Source: an uncultured Prevotellaceae bacterium
Lineage (GTDB): Bacteria; Bacteroidota; Bacteroidia; Bacteroidales; Bacteroidaceae
Length of the DNA stretch: 46,879 bases
Reading direction: 5' to 3'
Assembly (NCBI GenBank): GCA_946186505.1
Contig: CAMHNI010000028.1
Span: 1 to 46,879 of the forward strand
Shown here: one piece after another, positions 32,863 to 40,792 of the stretch
Numbering within the stretch: position 1 is the stretch's first letter
How the letters are laid out: each line of letters begins with the position of its first letter
The notes under the pieces: generated by a model
What the model was told of the DNA's origin: nothing
Databases searched by the model: none
What the model saw: only the letters and a program-made list of their open reading frames with translations
Position numbers and translations under genes: made by a program

Positions 32863-34176
32863 TTATCTCGGATTGTTCTCGGCAAACACCTTCATCCGCT
32901 CGTCCAATGGCCCGTACTGATGGTCACCGATGAACGACGTGCAGACGCGCAGCCCTTCCTGATGCGAACCCGTGGTTATGAGGCAGATGGCCGACACACC
33001 GTAGTACATCAGCTCCTTAGCCAACTGACTGCTCGACATGCCAGGATAACCGATGGTGAAATAGAAACCGTCAGCGACAGGCTTGTCCAGATCGCGGTCA
33101 TAGACGATGTGGAAACCGTGACGCAGGAAAATCTCTTTCAACTTGTGGGCACGTTCACCATAGACCTTTACTTCGTTACGGAAATTGTACTCGCCATCAC
33201 AAGCCGCACGGAACATCGCTGCCAGAGCATACTGTGCCGAATGGCTGGTGCCGCTCGATAAGGCATACAGCATACGGGTCGAGAACACCAGCCCGAAGGG
33301 CAGTCCTTCATAACGGGCTGACAGATCGTCATAGTGACGATGGAACAGACTGTTGCTGATACACACCACACCAATACGCTCGCCGGCATAGCTGAACGCC
33401 TTAGAACCACTGATGAGCAGCATGTAGTTGTCTGTATAGCGGGCCACGGTTGGCTGGAACGGCGGCTCAAAAGGCGTTGAGAGGTCCTGGCGGAAATCCA
33501 TTGCAAAATATGCCAAGTCCTCCATGACTATCACGTCGTAGCGGGTGGCCAGTTCTCCGATGGTCTGCAGTTCTTCTTCTGTCAGGCAAATCCATGCAGG
33601 ATTATTGGGATTAGAGTAAACGATGGCACAGATATTCCCTTTCGACAGGTAGCCTTCCAATTTCTGGCCGAGTTTCTCGCCACGGAAGTCATAGACATCG
33701 AACGTCTCGTACTTGACGCCCTGCACCTGTAACTGCATCTTCTGCACGGGAAAACCCGGGTCTATGAAGAGCACCGTATCCTTCTGGCGGTTAGCCTGCG
33801 AACAGGTGAGGAAAGAGGCAAATGTTCCCTGCATGGAACCGCTGACAGGAACACAGCCCTCAGGTTGGATATCTACATCTATGAACGCCTTGACGAAGCG
33901 CGAAGCCTGACGCTTCAACTCTGGATACCCCTGTATGTCAGGATATGAATGGGCAATACCATCCTGTAGGGCCTTAATCTGGGCATCGACACCGACCTGT
34001 GCGGCAGGTAGTCCGGGAATACCCATTTCCATTTTGATGAATTCCACGCCGCTCTGCTGCTCGGACATGGCTGCCACCTGTTTCACCTCTCGTATGGTGG
34101 CCTTGGCGAAATCCTGAATACCCATTTGGGCAATCAGTCCGTCAACAATCTCTTTCTTAATTGGTGTCGGTTTCAT
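32863..34176 (-). CDS. PLP-dependent class I/II aminotransferase
   Basis: A 437-residue fold-type I aminotransferase. Visible motifs are substrate/PLP-binding GYPELKRQASRF, the SNPNNPAW motif with the cofactor-binding Asn, MEDLAYFAMDFR, and the Schiff-base lysine in ISGSKAFSYAGERIGVVC. The C-terminal GLRVCTSFIG supplies the carboxylate-binding Arg. It most resembles the large, uncharacterised Bacteroidales amino acid aminotransferases. The substrate is not deducible. It is monocistronic here, with an AT-rich 940-bp region upstream. Confidence 0.88.
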   Translation of the reverse strand: MKPTPIKKEIVDGLIAQMGIQDFAKATIREVKQVAAMSEQQSGVEFIKMEMGIPGLPAAQVGVDAQIKALQDGIAHSYPDIQGYPELKRQASRFVKAFIDVDIQPEGCVPVSGSMQGTFASFLTCSQANRQKDTVLFIDPGFPVQKMQLQVQGVKYETFDVYDFRGEKLGQKLEGYLSKGNICAIVYSNPNNPAWICLTEEELQTIGELATRYDVIVMEDLAYFAMDFRQDLSTPFEPPFQPTVARYTDNYMLLISGSKAFSYAGERIGVVCISNSLFHRHYDDLSARYEGLPFGLVFSTRMLYALSSGTSHSAQYALAAMFRAACDGEYNFRNEVKVYGERAHKLKEIFLRHGFHIVYDRDLDKPVADGFYFTIGYPGMSSSQLAKELMYYGVSAICLITTGSHQEGLRVCTSFIGDHQYGPLDERMKVFAENNPR

Positions 34177-34385
34177 TATTATTCAAGTTTCTGAAGTTTA
34201 TCGCTCATCATGTCATTATTATTTGGGTACAACTTTACAAAGAAAGCTGCACCCAAATTATTGATTGTCAGAGTTTTGCTATTACTCCTCAACGGCGGCC
34301 TGGGCGGCGGCTAACGGGAACTGATTATCAGCACATTACGGCGAATCTGGGAAACATTTGGGAAACATTATGAGCATGTACTGCA

Positions 34386-34816
34386 CATTCTGCACCCGAT
34401 TTCCTCAAAATATCCGACCATTTTTGCCACTTAGACTACTTTTCGATATTTTAATTGTTAAACACTACTGTTAGAACACTCATCGCATTACGACTTTTAC
34501 GCACGTTCTGCAAATTTTGCTTGCAAAATTAATAATTTCTCATGACTTTACGTTCATTCTGCACGTTTTTCTTGCAGAGTGTGTTTACTTTTAATATAAA
34601 TTAAGGCAAAAAACACATTCAATTACCAATTTCTTGTTTCGATTAAAAGAAAAACGGATGGATTTCAATGCCGGAGGTTTAAGTTTAAGCTTAGATGTTC
34701 TTATATATATAATAAGGTATAGTAAACCCAAATCAAGAGATTGAAGGTTTAATCTTTAAGTTTAGAGGTGCATGTATATATACATGGGTAAACGTAAACC
34801 TAAACTTTGCAGAATG
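34386..34816. repeat. Gene-free AT-rich region with palindrome and CATTCTGCA repeats
   Basis: The stretch 34177-35120 holds no convincing gene. It contains a perfect 16-bp palindrome CATGTATATATACATG at 34771-34786. Outer arms AAGTTTAG (34758-34765) and CTAAACTT (34800-34807) enclose that palindrome. CATTCTGCA occurs at 34386-34394 and 34555-34563 and inverted (TGCAGAATG) at 34808-34816. A further TTCTGCA lies at 34506, followed by the hairpin ATTTTGC/GCAAAAT (34514-34529). Several repeats of the GTTTAA type lie between 34676 and 34770. It resembles the repeat-rich flanks of the DUF3874 loci but without the gene. Confidence 0.5.
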
Positions 34817-35120
34817 AAACGACTTGATGTTTCCCAAAATTCACATTTTTCTTTTTACTGAAGATGAACCAATTTATACTCTCCCCTTCTCATTCCACTT
34901 TCCTTTTGACTGAAAAACGTTTTCATGAAAAACAATTCATTTTGAGTTAACTTCTGTGGTATAGAAAGAGAACTCGCCTAAATGTAAGTTTTCTGCAAAT
35001 CGACGGAGTTTTTCTAAATTTTCGCAAAACAACTATGAAAGTCATTTCGGCAGTAAATATTTTAATAACTGGATAAAATTCGACAAACTCCATTATGTCC
35101 GAAGAGAGATACTTCGTTTC

Positions 35121-36014
35121 TCATTTTCGTAGAAACTCGCTGGGAGTGAGACCGAAGTGTTTTTTGAATACACGAGTAAAATGTTGCGGATATTCAAAGC
35201 CGAGGAGTTCAGAAGTTTCTGAGATGGTTTTTCCGTCGTGCAGATAGGCGGTGGCTCGTTGCATCACGAAGTTGCGGATGATGGCTGTGGCTGTCTCGCC
35301 TGTAGCCTGACGGATAAGGTCGCCGAAGTAGTTAGGCGAAAGGAACAGTTCCTGAGCACAATAGCGGACGGTGGGCAGGCCGAGCTTGCGCTGCCGTCCT
35401 TCGCTGTAATAGTGTTTCAGTAAATCATCGAAGCGTTTCAGAAGGTCGTTGTCGGCTGTAATCTCAGTCTTGAATTGACGCTCATAGAATCCAGCGCAAT
35501 ACTCCAGTATCAGTTCGAGGTAGGCGATGATGATGCGGCGCAGATGCTCGTTGTCTGGTTTAGAACGCAGTTCATTGCGAATCATCTTGAAGCAAACTTC
35601 TATCGTTCTTTGTTCTTCTGGCGTAGGATGCAACGACTCGCTTTCATAGTAGGAGAAGAAATGATAGTCATCTATGCGTCGTCCGAGGTCTGTGCCGTGA
35701 AGCAGTTCAGGCGAGAACAGTAGTACCCATCCTTTAATATGTATAATCTCACCATTGTCGCTCACACCTCCCGTCTGCCCTGGAGCCACGCAGAGCAACG
35801 AACCAGAACTGTGGCTATAGTGACCCTGCCCGTATGTAATGGTGTAAGGGCTTTCCTGCAACAAGAACACACCGTACACCTGATAGTTGTTCAGCGAATG
35901 GCGACAGTGCTCCAGCTCGTCGTAATGTATAATCGAGACGAGCGGATGCAATTCCTCTGCTCCGACATAGCGGGCGTAGTCGTTGACGTGGTGAACGCGT
36001 AGAACCTTCTCCAT
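35121..36014 (-). CDS. AraC-family transcriptional regulator
   Basis: About 297 residues from the ATG at 36014 (MEKVLRVHHVNDYARYVGAE). Upstream in-frame codons cross the promoter region and are not used. The N-terminus is a cupin-like effector domain (about 1-150: YGVFLLQESPYTITYGQGHY). The C-terminus has two HTH motifs of the AraC type (about 200-297: LPTVRYCAQELFLSPNYFGD; SETSELLGFEYPQHFTRVFK, then KHFGLTPSEFLRK). It is divergent from the mntA/hepT pair. Regulators of this type often control nearby aldo/keto reductase and flavodoxin genes in Bacteroidota, so it may control the cluster at 37.6-44.1 kb. Confidence 0.92.
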   Translation of the reverse strand: MEKVLRVHHVNDYARYVGAEELHPLVSIIHYDELEHCRHSLNNYQVYGVFLLQESPYTITYGQGHYSHSSGSLLCVAPGQTGGVSDNGEIIHIKGWVLLFSPELLHGTDLGRRIDDYHFFSYYESESLHPTPEEQRTIEVCFKMIRNELRSKPDNEHLRRIIIAYLELILEYCAGFYERQFKTEITADNDLLKRFDDLLKHYYSEGRQRKLGLPTVRYCAQELFLSPNYFGDLIRQATGETATAIIRNFVMQRATAYLHDGKTISETSELLGFEYPQHFTRVFKKHFGLTPSEFLRK

Positions 36015-36061
36015 TTCGGGTGCAAAAATACTAAAATTATATAACATTCCATCCAAATTTA

Positions 36062-36091
36062 TTTGTTTTTCCCAAATAATTTGTATATTTG
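36062..36091 (+). promoter_or_regulatory. Promoter of the mntA-hepT pair
   Basis: TTTG at 36062-36065, an 18-nt spacer and TATATTTG at 36084-36091, about 36 nt before mntA. On the opposite strand, TATTTTTG (36030-36023) lies just upstream of the AraC gene, so the intergenic region carries divergent promoters. Confidence 0.55.
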
Positions 36092-36127
36092 CGCACAGAT
36101 TGCTTGTGAACAAATAATAGTCTGACG

Positions 36128-36427
36128 ATGAGTACACAGACGATGACACAGCAGATAGCCGAATATTTCAAGACACAACCCGTTTTGAAAGCATGGCTCT
36201 TTGGCTCCTTCTCACGGGGCGAGCAACGTGAAGACTCAGACGTCGACATTCTAATATTACCAGACAAGCAGCAGCACTTCAGCCTTTTCACCCTTAGCGA
36301 AATCTACGAGGACCTGAAGGAATTGTTGGGGCGTGAGGTCGATGTGATTACCGTTGGCGGCCTGATGCCCTTTGCCCGCGAGAGTGCTGACCGCGATAAA
36401 ATTCTGATTTATGAGAGAGCAGCGTAA
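36128..36427 (+). CDS. mntA: MntA-type minimal nucleotidyltransferase antitoxin
   Basis: A 99-residue nucleotidyltransferase of the DNA polymerase beta-like fold. It has the GSFSRG motif at residues 26-31 and the metal-binding pair DVD at 38-40, with a third acidic residue in REVDVITV. MntA antitoxins of HEPN/MNT systems inactivate the paired HEPN ribonuclease by adding AMP groups to a tyrosine next to its catalytic histidine. It overlaps the next gene by 17 nt, a typical arrangement. Symbol assigned by family and partner. Confidence 0.88.
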   Translation: MSTQTMTQQIAEYFKTQPVLKAWLFGSFSRGEQREDSDVDILILPDKQQHFSLFTLSEIYEDLKELLGREVDVITVGGLMPFARESADRDKILIYERAA

Positions 36428-36773
36428 CGACCCTAAGCGTCTGAAGGACATCCTACAGGCTATTGACACGATATTCGAGTATGTCGGAGATCGTGGCATG
36501 GAAGAGTTTCTTGCTGATAAGAGGTCGTATCATGCCGTCATCTACAACATCATGATTATCGGCGAGGCTGCCAACATGCTGACCTTCGAGTTTCGCGAGG
36601 CTCACAGCGACTTGAAGTGGAGACAGATAACGAATATGCGAAATTTCCTGATTCATGGCTATCATAACGTGGAGGAAGATTTGGTTTGGGAGGCTATCGC
36701 CATTGACCTTCAGCCCATACGTGAGAAGATTGTGAAGTATCTGGAAGAGTTTAACAATAGTAGCAACGATTAA
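36411..36773 (+). CDS. hepT: HepT-type HEPN ribonuclease toxin
   Basis: A 120-residue all-helical HEPN protein. The catalytic motif R-x4-H-x-Y is intact as RNFLIHGY (Arg77, His82, Tyr84), and Tyr84 is the residue modified in characterised HepT proteins. Other family features are YHAVIYNIMIIGEAANML and the ENVEEDLVWEAI-like helix. It overlaps mntA. As the motif is complete, the toxin is likely active. It may serve phage defence or plasmid/island stability. Confidence 0.88.
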   Translation: MREQRNDPKRLKDILQAIDTIFEYVGDRGMEEFLADKRSYHAVIYNIMIIGEAANMLTFEFREAHSDLKWRQITNMRNFLIHGYHNVEEDLVWEAIAIDLQPIREKIVKYLEEFNNSSND

Positions 36774-36814
36774 CAACAAATTGCGTATGAATCAATAAAA
36801 GAACAAAAGACATA

Positions 36815-36996
36815 TAGATAAGAAGCGTTAGCTTTCTATTCTTGCTTTTCGGATAATTGGGGAATTAGAGAAAAGTCACAAGGGTAAAAGTTGATGCTCA
36901 CGTCGTAAGGCGTGGGCTTTTACTCATTGAAGTGACTTAGGTTATCCCCAATACCTCCGAAAGCGTAGATGAAGTTATTAGTCCACGTTTCTTTTT
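36815..36996 (+). ncRNA. Candidate structured RNA, 6S-like architecture
   Basis: Nested complementary segments, found by eye, build one long hairpin. GCTTTTCGG (36844-36852) pairs with CCGAAAGC (36957-36964), ATTGGGGA (36856-36863) with TCCCCAAT (36945-36952), and AAGTCAC (36873-36879) with GTGACTT (36932-36938). Further in, GTAAAAG (36884-36890) pairs with CTTTTAC (36917-36923), and GCTCACG (36896-36902) with CGTGGGC (36911-36917, sharing its last base). A closing stem AAGAAGCG (36820-36827) with CGTTTCTT (36986-36993) lies outside a large internal loop, and a T-rich tract follows. A closing stem, open bubble and long apical arm of about 175 nt total fit 6S RNA. Alternative: a leader attenuator, since CCAATACCTC (36948-36957) can instead pair with GGGGTATTGG (37011-37020). 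Confidence 0.4.
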
Positions 36997-37059
36997 CTGT
37001 CTCAACTCAAGGGGTATTGGACTGTAATAATTTAGTTATACAATTAATGTTTTTTTAAT

Positions 37060-37509
37060 ATGAAGCAAAAAATAGGATTATTAATCGTTTTAATGATTTT
37101 GGTGACATCATGTGCAAATAAATCTGTATTAACATCGTATTCTTCTCTTGCTGGGTACAAATATGCATTGGTTGACGACTCAAAAGATAATGGTGGTAAT
37201 GCTTCTCTGATGAACTTTAAAATTCAGGTGCAGCATGCAATTCAAGAATCATATTTGGAAGAAGTTAAATCTAAAGACATAGAAAAAATGTCGGAGGATC
37301 AAAAAGAACATCTTCTAATATTGCAATTGTCTGGTAGCCAGACTCACGATAATTCTGTTGCAACAATTAATGTCATCGATTATAAAACAGAAAGAGTTTT
37401 AGGCTCATGCAACGGTATCTTCGGTCTTTCTTTCAGCACTTACGGTGACATGAACGGAGCATCTAAAAAAAGTGTAAGAGCATTTAAGAGGTTTCTAAAT
37501 AAAAAATAA
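37060..37509 (+). CDS. Small lipoprotein of unknown function
   Basis: A 149-residue protein with a lipoprotein signal peptide: a hydrophobic stretch (IGLLIVLMILVTSC) ends at a lipobox-type Cys (LVTSC-A, Cys at about residue 18). The mature part has a basic/acidic helix rich in Lys and Glu (YLEEVKSKDIEKMSEDQKEH) and beta strands (LLILQLSGSQ; TINVIDYKTERVLGSCNG). Codon use is more AT-rich than its neighbours, which suggests transfer. A strong terminator follows. I do not recognise the family; it may belong to the HEPN/MNT-containing insertion. Confidence 0.65.
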   Translation: MKQKIGLLIVLMILVTSCANKSVLTSYSSLAGYKYALVDDSKDNGGNASLMNFKIQVQHAIQESYLEEVKSKDIEKMSEDQKEHLLILQLSGSQTHDNSVATINVIDYKTERVLGSCNGIFGLSFSTYGDMNGASKKSVRAFKRFLNKK

Positions 37510-37553
37510 AAGGTTGTCAGTACAATTATCATTCTAAATCATTAATCAGTAAA

Positions 37554-37600
37554 AAAGGTTGATTAATCAGTAAAATGGTTAATCAACCTTTCTTTTTTTT
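37554..37600 (+). terminator. Rho-independent terminator after the lipoprotein
   Basis: GGTTGATTAA (37557-37566) and TTAATCAACC (37579-37588) form a 10-bp stem, followed by TTTCTTTTTTTT. It ends the lipoprotein transcript. Confidence 0.92.
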
Positions 37601-37604
37601 GCCG

Positions 37605-37612
37605 TACCTTTG
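37605..37612 (+). promoter_or_regulatory. -7 box of the oxidoreductase cluster
   Basis: TACCTTTG, 30 nt before the first aldo/keto reductase start. A matching -33 TTTG is not evident because the upstream bases belong to the terminator (TTTC). An activator such as the AraC protein may compensate. Confidence 0.45.
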
Positions 37613-37642
37613 CACCATCAAATCAAATAACATCAAACAGAT

Positions 37643-38578
37643 ATGAGTAAAATAGCATTAGGAACCTGGGCCTGGGGCGCAGGAGCATTCGGCGGAGACG
37701 CCGTATTTGGTAGTAAGACTGACGTGGAGAACCTGAAGCCTGTGTTTGACGCAGCCATGAAAGCCGGGCTGAACCTTTGGGACACGGCAACGGTCTATGG
37801 CATGGGTGAGTCAGAGAAGATTCTCGGAACATTCGTGGCAGGCGAGAAGCGTGAGACGGTGGAGGTGTCAACCAAGTTCACACCGCAGCTTGCTGAGATG
37901 TTTGACAACAGTGTGGAGAAGATGGCCGATGCCTCCATCGAGCGCATGGGTTGCGACTATATCGACATCTACTGGATTCACAACCCGATGGACGTGGAGC
38001 GTTGGACACCAGGACTGATTCCCCTGCTGCAGTCGGGCAAGGTGAAGCGCGTAGGCGTGTCGAACCACAACATCAAGGAGATTCAGCGTGCCAACGAAAT
38101 CCTCGGTGAGGCAGGCTTCAAGGTGAGTGCCGTGCAGAACCACTTCTCCCTACTCTACCGTTCGTCGGAGAAAGGTGGCGTGCTGGACTATTGCAAGGAG
38201 AACGGTATCGAGTTCTGGGCCTACATGGTGCTGGAACAGGGTGCACTCTCTGGTAAATATAATAAGGAGAATCCGCTGCCTGCAGAAAGCGATCGCGGTA
38301 AGAAGTACAACCCCGTATTGTCGCAGCTGGAGGCGCTGACCAACGAGATGACCGCCATCGGACAGAAATATGGTGCCTCATGCTCACAAATAGGTATTGC
38401 CTGGGCCATCGCCAAGGGTACACTGCCCATCATCGGAGCCACGAAGGAACGTCACGTCATCGAGGCTGCCGAGGCTGCCAAGATTCAACTGACTGCTGAG
38501 GAAATTGCTAAACTCGAAGCACTTGCCGATGCTACAGGTATCGATACACGTGGCGGTTGGGAACACTCAATGGAATAG
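37643..38578 (+). CDS. Aldo/keto reductase (first of two)
   Basis: A 311-residue NADPH-dependent TIM-barrel oxidoreductase. It has the catalytic region LNLWDTATVYGMGESE (Asp and Tyr), VSTKFTP (Lys), IDIYWIHNPMDVERW (His), VGVSNHNIKEIQRAN and AVQNHFSLLYRS, plus the cofactor-binding end GIAWAIAKGTLPIIGATKER. It has no signal peptide, so it is cytoplasmic. It heads a plus-strand cluster of redox enzymes. The substrate is unknown. Confidence 0.92.
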   Translation: MSKIALGTWAWGAGAFGGDAVFGSKTDVENLKPVFDAAMKAGLNLWDTATVYGMGESEKILGTFVAGEKRETVEVSTKFTPQLAEMFDNSVEKMADASIERMGCDYIDIYWIHNPMDVERWTPGLIPLLQSGKVKRVGVSNHNIKEIQRANEILGEAGFKVSAVQNHFSLLYRSSEKGGVLDYCKENGIEFWAYMVLEQGALSGKYNKENPLPAESDRGKKYNPVLSQLEALTNEMTAIGQKYGASCSQIGIAWAIAKGTLPIIGATKERHVIEAAEAAKIQLTAEEIAKLEALADATGIDTRGGWEHSME

Positions 38579-38631
38579 CCTCCCCCCAACCCCTCAAAAG
38601 GGTGATGAGAAATAAAAAAGATAGTACTTTT

Positions 38632-39978
38632 ATGAGAATAAGGACAACGATTATAGCAACGCTGTTTGCAACGATGATGCAGGCTCAGGGCGTGATTGAT
38701 ATGCACTCGCATATCATCACACCTGAGTTTATGTCTGCCCTCGACAAGGAGGGAAGGCTGTTGGACGAGGGCTTTCCTCTTCCGAAGTGGGATGCAGAGG
38801 CGCAACTAAAGTGGATGGACGAAGCGGGTATTCATACATCAGTCTTGACATTAGCGGCTCCTCAGCCGACATCTGCGAAGGTTGTACGTGCCACCAACGA
38901 GACAGCAGCCAAACTGAAATACGAGCACCCTGACAGATTCCGCTTCTGTGCAGCTCTGCCACTACCTGATGTAGATGCAGCCATCGAGGAAGCCCGCTAT
39001 GCTCTGGATGTACTGAGTGCAGACGGTATCAAACTGGCCACTAACGTCAATGGTCAGTATTTGGGTGACCCAGAACTCGACACCCTCTTCTCGTTCCTCA
39101 ATGAACGCAAGGCTGTCGTCATCCTGCATCCACATCGTCCTGAACCAGTCAACCATCAGGTCATGCAACAGACACCCCTCGCCATGCAGGAATATCTCTC
39201 AGAGACCACACGTGCCGTGTCGAATATGATCAGTCGTAATGTGCTGGCTCGCTACCCCAACGTCAAGGTGGTAGTACCCCATTGCGGAGCCTATCTGCCG
39301 CTGATGGTGTCGCGCATGCAGTCGCTAACTCCCGTGATGCAAGCGAATAAACTCGTGGGCGATATCGACTGGGATGCCAACCTCGCAGCCCTTTACTACG
39401 ACCTCGCCGGTGCCCACTCGCCAGAGGTCATCCGCATGTTGCTCACCATCACCACGACCGACCATCTGCTCTATGGTTCCGACTATCCCTACGTCGCCCC
39501 GCAGGTGCTCACCCAGAGCCTCCAGCGCATGCAACAGTACCTGACTACTGAGCCAGACCTTGCAGCGTATCGCGAGATGATTCTCCACAAGAATGCCGAA
39601 TGGCTGTTGGGACTGTCCTCCGACAAACCGACAGCGAAAAAACATGATGATACGATGCTCGTTCGCATTGCCGAGATAGAAGTACATCCTGAACACCTCG
39701 AAGCCTATCTCACTGCTGCAACAGAGATTCAGCAGAAGAGCCTCGCAGAAGAGCCCGGTGTGCTCTGTCTCTTTCCAAATCAGATGAAGGAGGACAGCAC
39801 TCAAATAAGAATCCTTGAAATCTACGCTTCACAACAGGCTTATCAGCACCACATCCAGACCGCCCACTTCCAGAAATACAAGCAGGGCACACTCCACATG
39901 GTGAAGTCACTGAAACTGCAAGACCTCACACCGCTCGCCACTGAGACGATGAGCAAAATTTTCAAGAGAGTTAAATAA
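38632..39978 (+). CDS. Amidohydrolase (ACMSD-like) fused to an ABM domain
   Basis: About 448 residues from ATG 38632 (a start in the preceding gene is less likely). The N-terminal hydrophobic stretch (TTIIATLFATMMQAQG) is a short signal peptide. Residues about 20-330 are a TIM-barrel metal-dependent amidohydrolase of the ACMSD/amidohydrolase_2 type: DMHSHIITPEF (HxH), VILHPHRPEP, VVPHCGAYLP and LYGSDYPYVAP (metal Asp). Residues about 345-435 are an antibiotic biosynthesis monooxygenase-like (ABM) ferredoxin-fold domain (RIAEIEVHPEHLEAYLTAAT). The fusion couples a decarboxylase/hydrolase fold to a domain that often binds quinone-like or aromatic substrates. The reaction is unknown. Confidence 0.82.
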   Translation: MRIRTTIIATLFATMMQAQGVIDMHSHIITPEFMSALDKEGRLLDEGFPLPKWDAEAQLKWMDEAGIHTSVLTLAAPQPTSAKVVRATNETAAKLKYEHPDRFRFCAALPLPDVDAAIEEARYALDVLSADGIKLATNVNGQYLGDPELDTLFSFLNERKAVVILHPHRPEPVNHQVMQQTPLAMQEYLSETTRAVSNMISRNVLARYPNVKVVVPHCGAYLPLMVSRMQSLTPVMQANKLVGDIDWDANLAALYYDLAGAHSPEVIRMLLTITTTDHLLYGSDYPYVAPQVLTQSLQRMQQYLTTEPDLAAYREMILHKNAEWLLGLSSDKPTAKKHDDTMLVRIAEIEVHPEHLEAYLTAATEIQQKSLAEEPGVLCLFPNQMKEDSTQIRILEIYASQQAYQHHIQTAHFQKYKQGTLHMVKSLKLQDLTPLATETMSKIFKRVK

Positions 39979-39988
39979 TACGTAATAT

Positions 39989-40729
39989 ATGAGACATTTT
40001 TTACTATTTATGACAGCTTTGCTGCTGACCTGCTGTTCGTCGGACAGCGAGGTGAAGGCAGAGACAAATCAGTATCAGGCCAACATGGCCAAGACGCTAA
40101 TTGTGTATTACAGCTACACGGGCAACTGCAAGGCGATAGTGAACAGCCTGGCCAGTCAGATTACGGCTGACCAATTGGAGATTCAACCCGCAGAGAAAGG
40201 ACTTAGGTATGAGGCGAACAACTATGCACTGGGTACGCAACTGCTGAACGCCATTAAGGCGAATCCCAACGATGCAAGCAGTTATCCTGCCATCGACCCA
40301 GTGACTGTCAGTATCGATGATTACCAAAATATCATCATCGTGACTCCGCTCTGGTGGAGCCAGATGGCGGCTATTATGCAGACCTTCCTCTTCCAGAACA
40401 GAACAAAATTGGCTGGCAAGACGGTGGCGATGATTGTGTCGAGTCATTCGAGTGGTATCAGCGGCGTAGTGGCAGATGCCCAGCGATTGCTCCCCAACGT
40501 CACTTGGGCTGGTGATGCCTTATGGATTAATGCCAGCAACCATTCCAACCGCAATTCGCTGATTGAGAACTGGCTGCCGACACAGGACTTTCAGTCATCT
40601 ACGACAGGAATCAGCCATGTTAAGTCTGACGTAAAAAAGTCAAAGGTCTATACGCTGCAGGGCACTCTCGCTCTGGTAGGACAAAAGGGTATTGTGATTA
40701 AAGACGGGAAAAAAGTTGCGATCAAGTGA
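39989..40729 (+). CDS. Lipoprotein flavodoxin with sorting-like C-terminal tail
   Basis: A 246-residue protein. It has a lipobox at residues about 12-16 (LLLTCCSS) and then a flavodoxin domain: the FMN phosphate loop YYSYTGNCKAIVNSLAS, YQNIIIVTPLWWSQMAAIMQ and IVSSHSSGISGVVADAQRLL. After the domain comes a tail of about 45 residues ending VYTLQGTLAL...KGIVIKDGKKVAIK. This resembles the tail of the Ig-like secreted protein at 8325-10931 (VYSLSGQRV...KGLYIVNGKKYVIK). Flavodoxins are usually cytoplasmic, so an exported one with this tail is unusual. It follows the amidohydrolase by 10 nt and is probably an electron carrier for the neighbours. Confidence 0.85.
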   Translation: MRHFLLFMTALLLTCCSSDSEVKAETNQYQANMAKTLIVYYSYTGNCKAIVNSLASQITADQLEIQPAEKGLRYEANNYALGTQLLNAIKANPNDASSYPAIDPVTVSIDDYQNIIIVTPLWWSQMAAIMQTFLFQNRTKLAGKTVAMIVSSHSSGISGVVADAQRLLPNVTWAGDALWINASNHSNRNSLIENWLPTQDFQSSTTGISHVKSDVKKSKVYTLQGTLALVGQKGIVIKDGKKVAIK

Positions 40730-40792
40730 GAGAAATGAAAATTCATTTTTATTTCCGAACGTGAGCAAGTTCAACAAAGTTAAGATTATCAG

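Noticed and set aside
32101..33261. Plus-strand open frame of 386 codons opposite the kinase-like gene and aminotransferase
   Set aside because: It spans the promoter and parts of two well-supported minus-strand genes and has no motif of its own.
38581..38631. CCCCTC/GGGTGATGAG stretch between the first aldo/keto reductase and the amidohydrolase considered as a terminator
   Set aside because: The stem is short and no T-run follows. The genes appear to be read as one unit.
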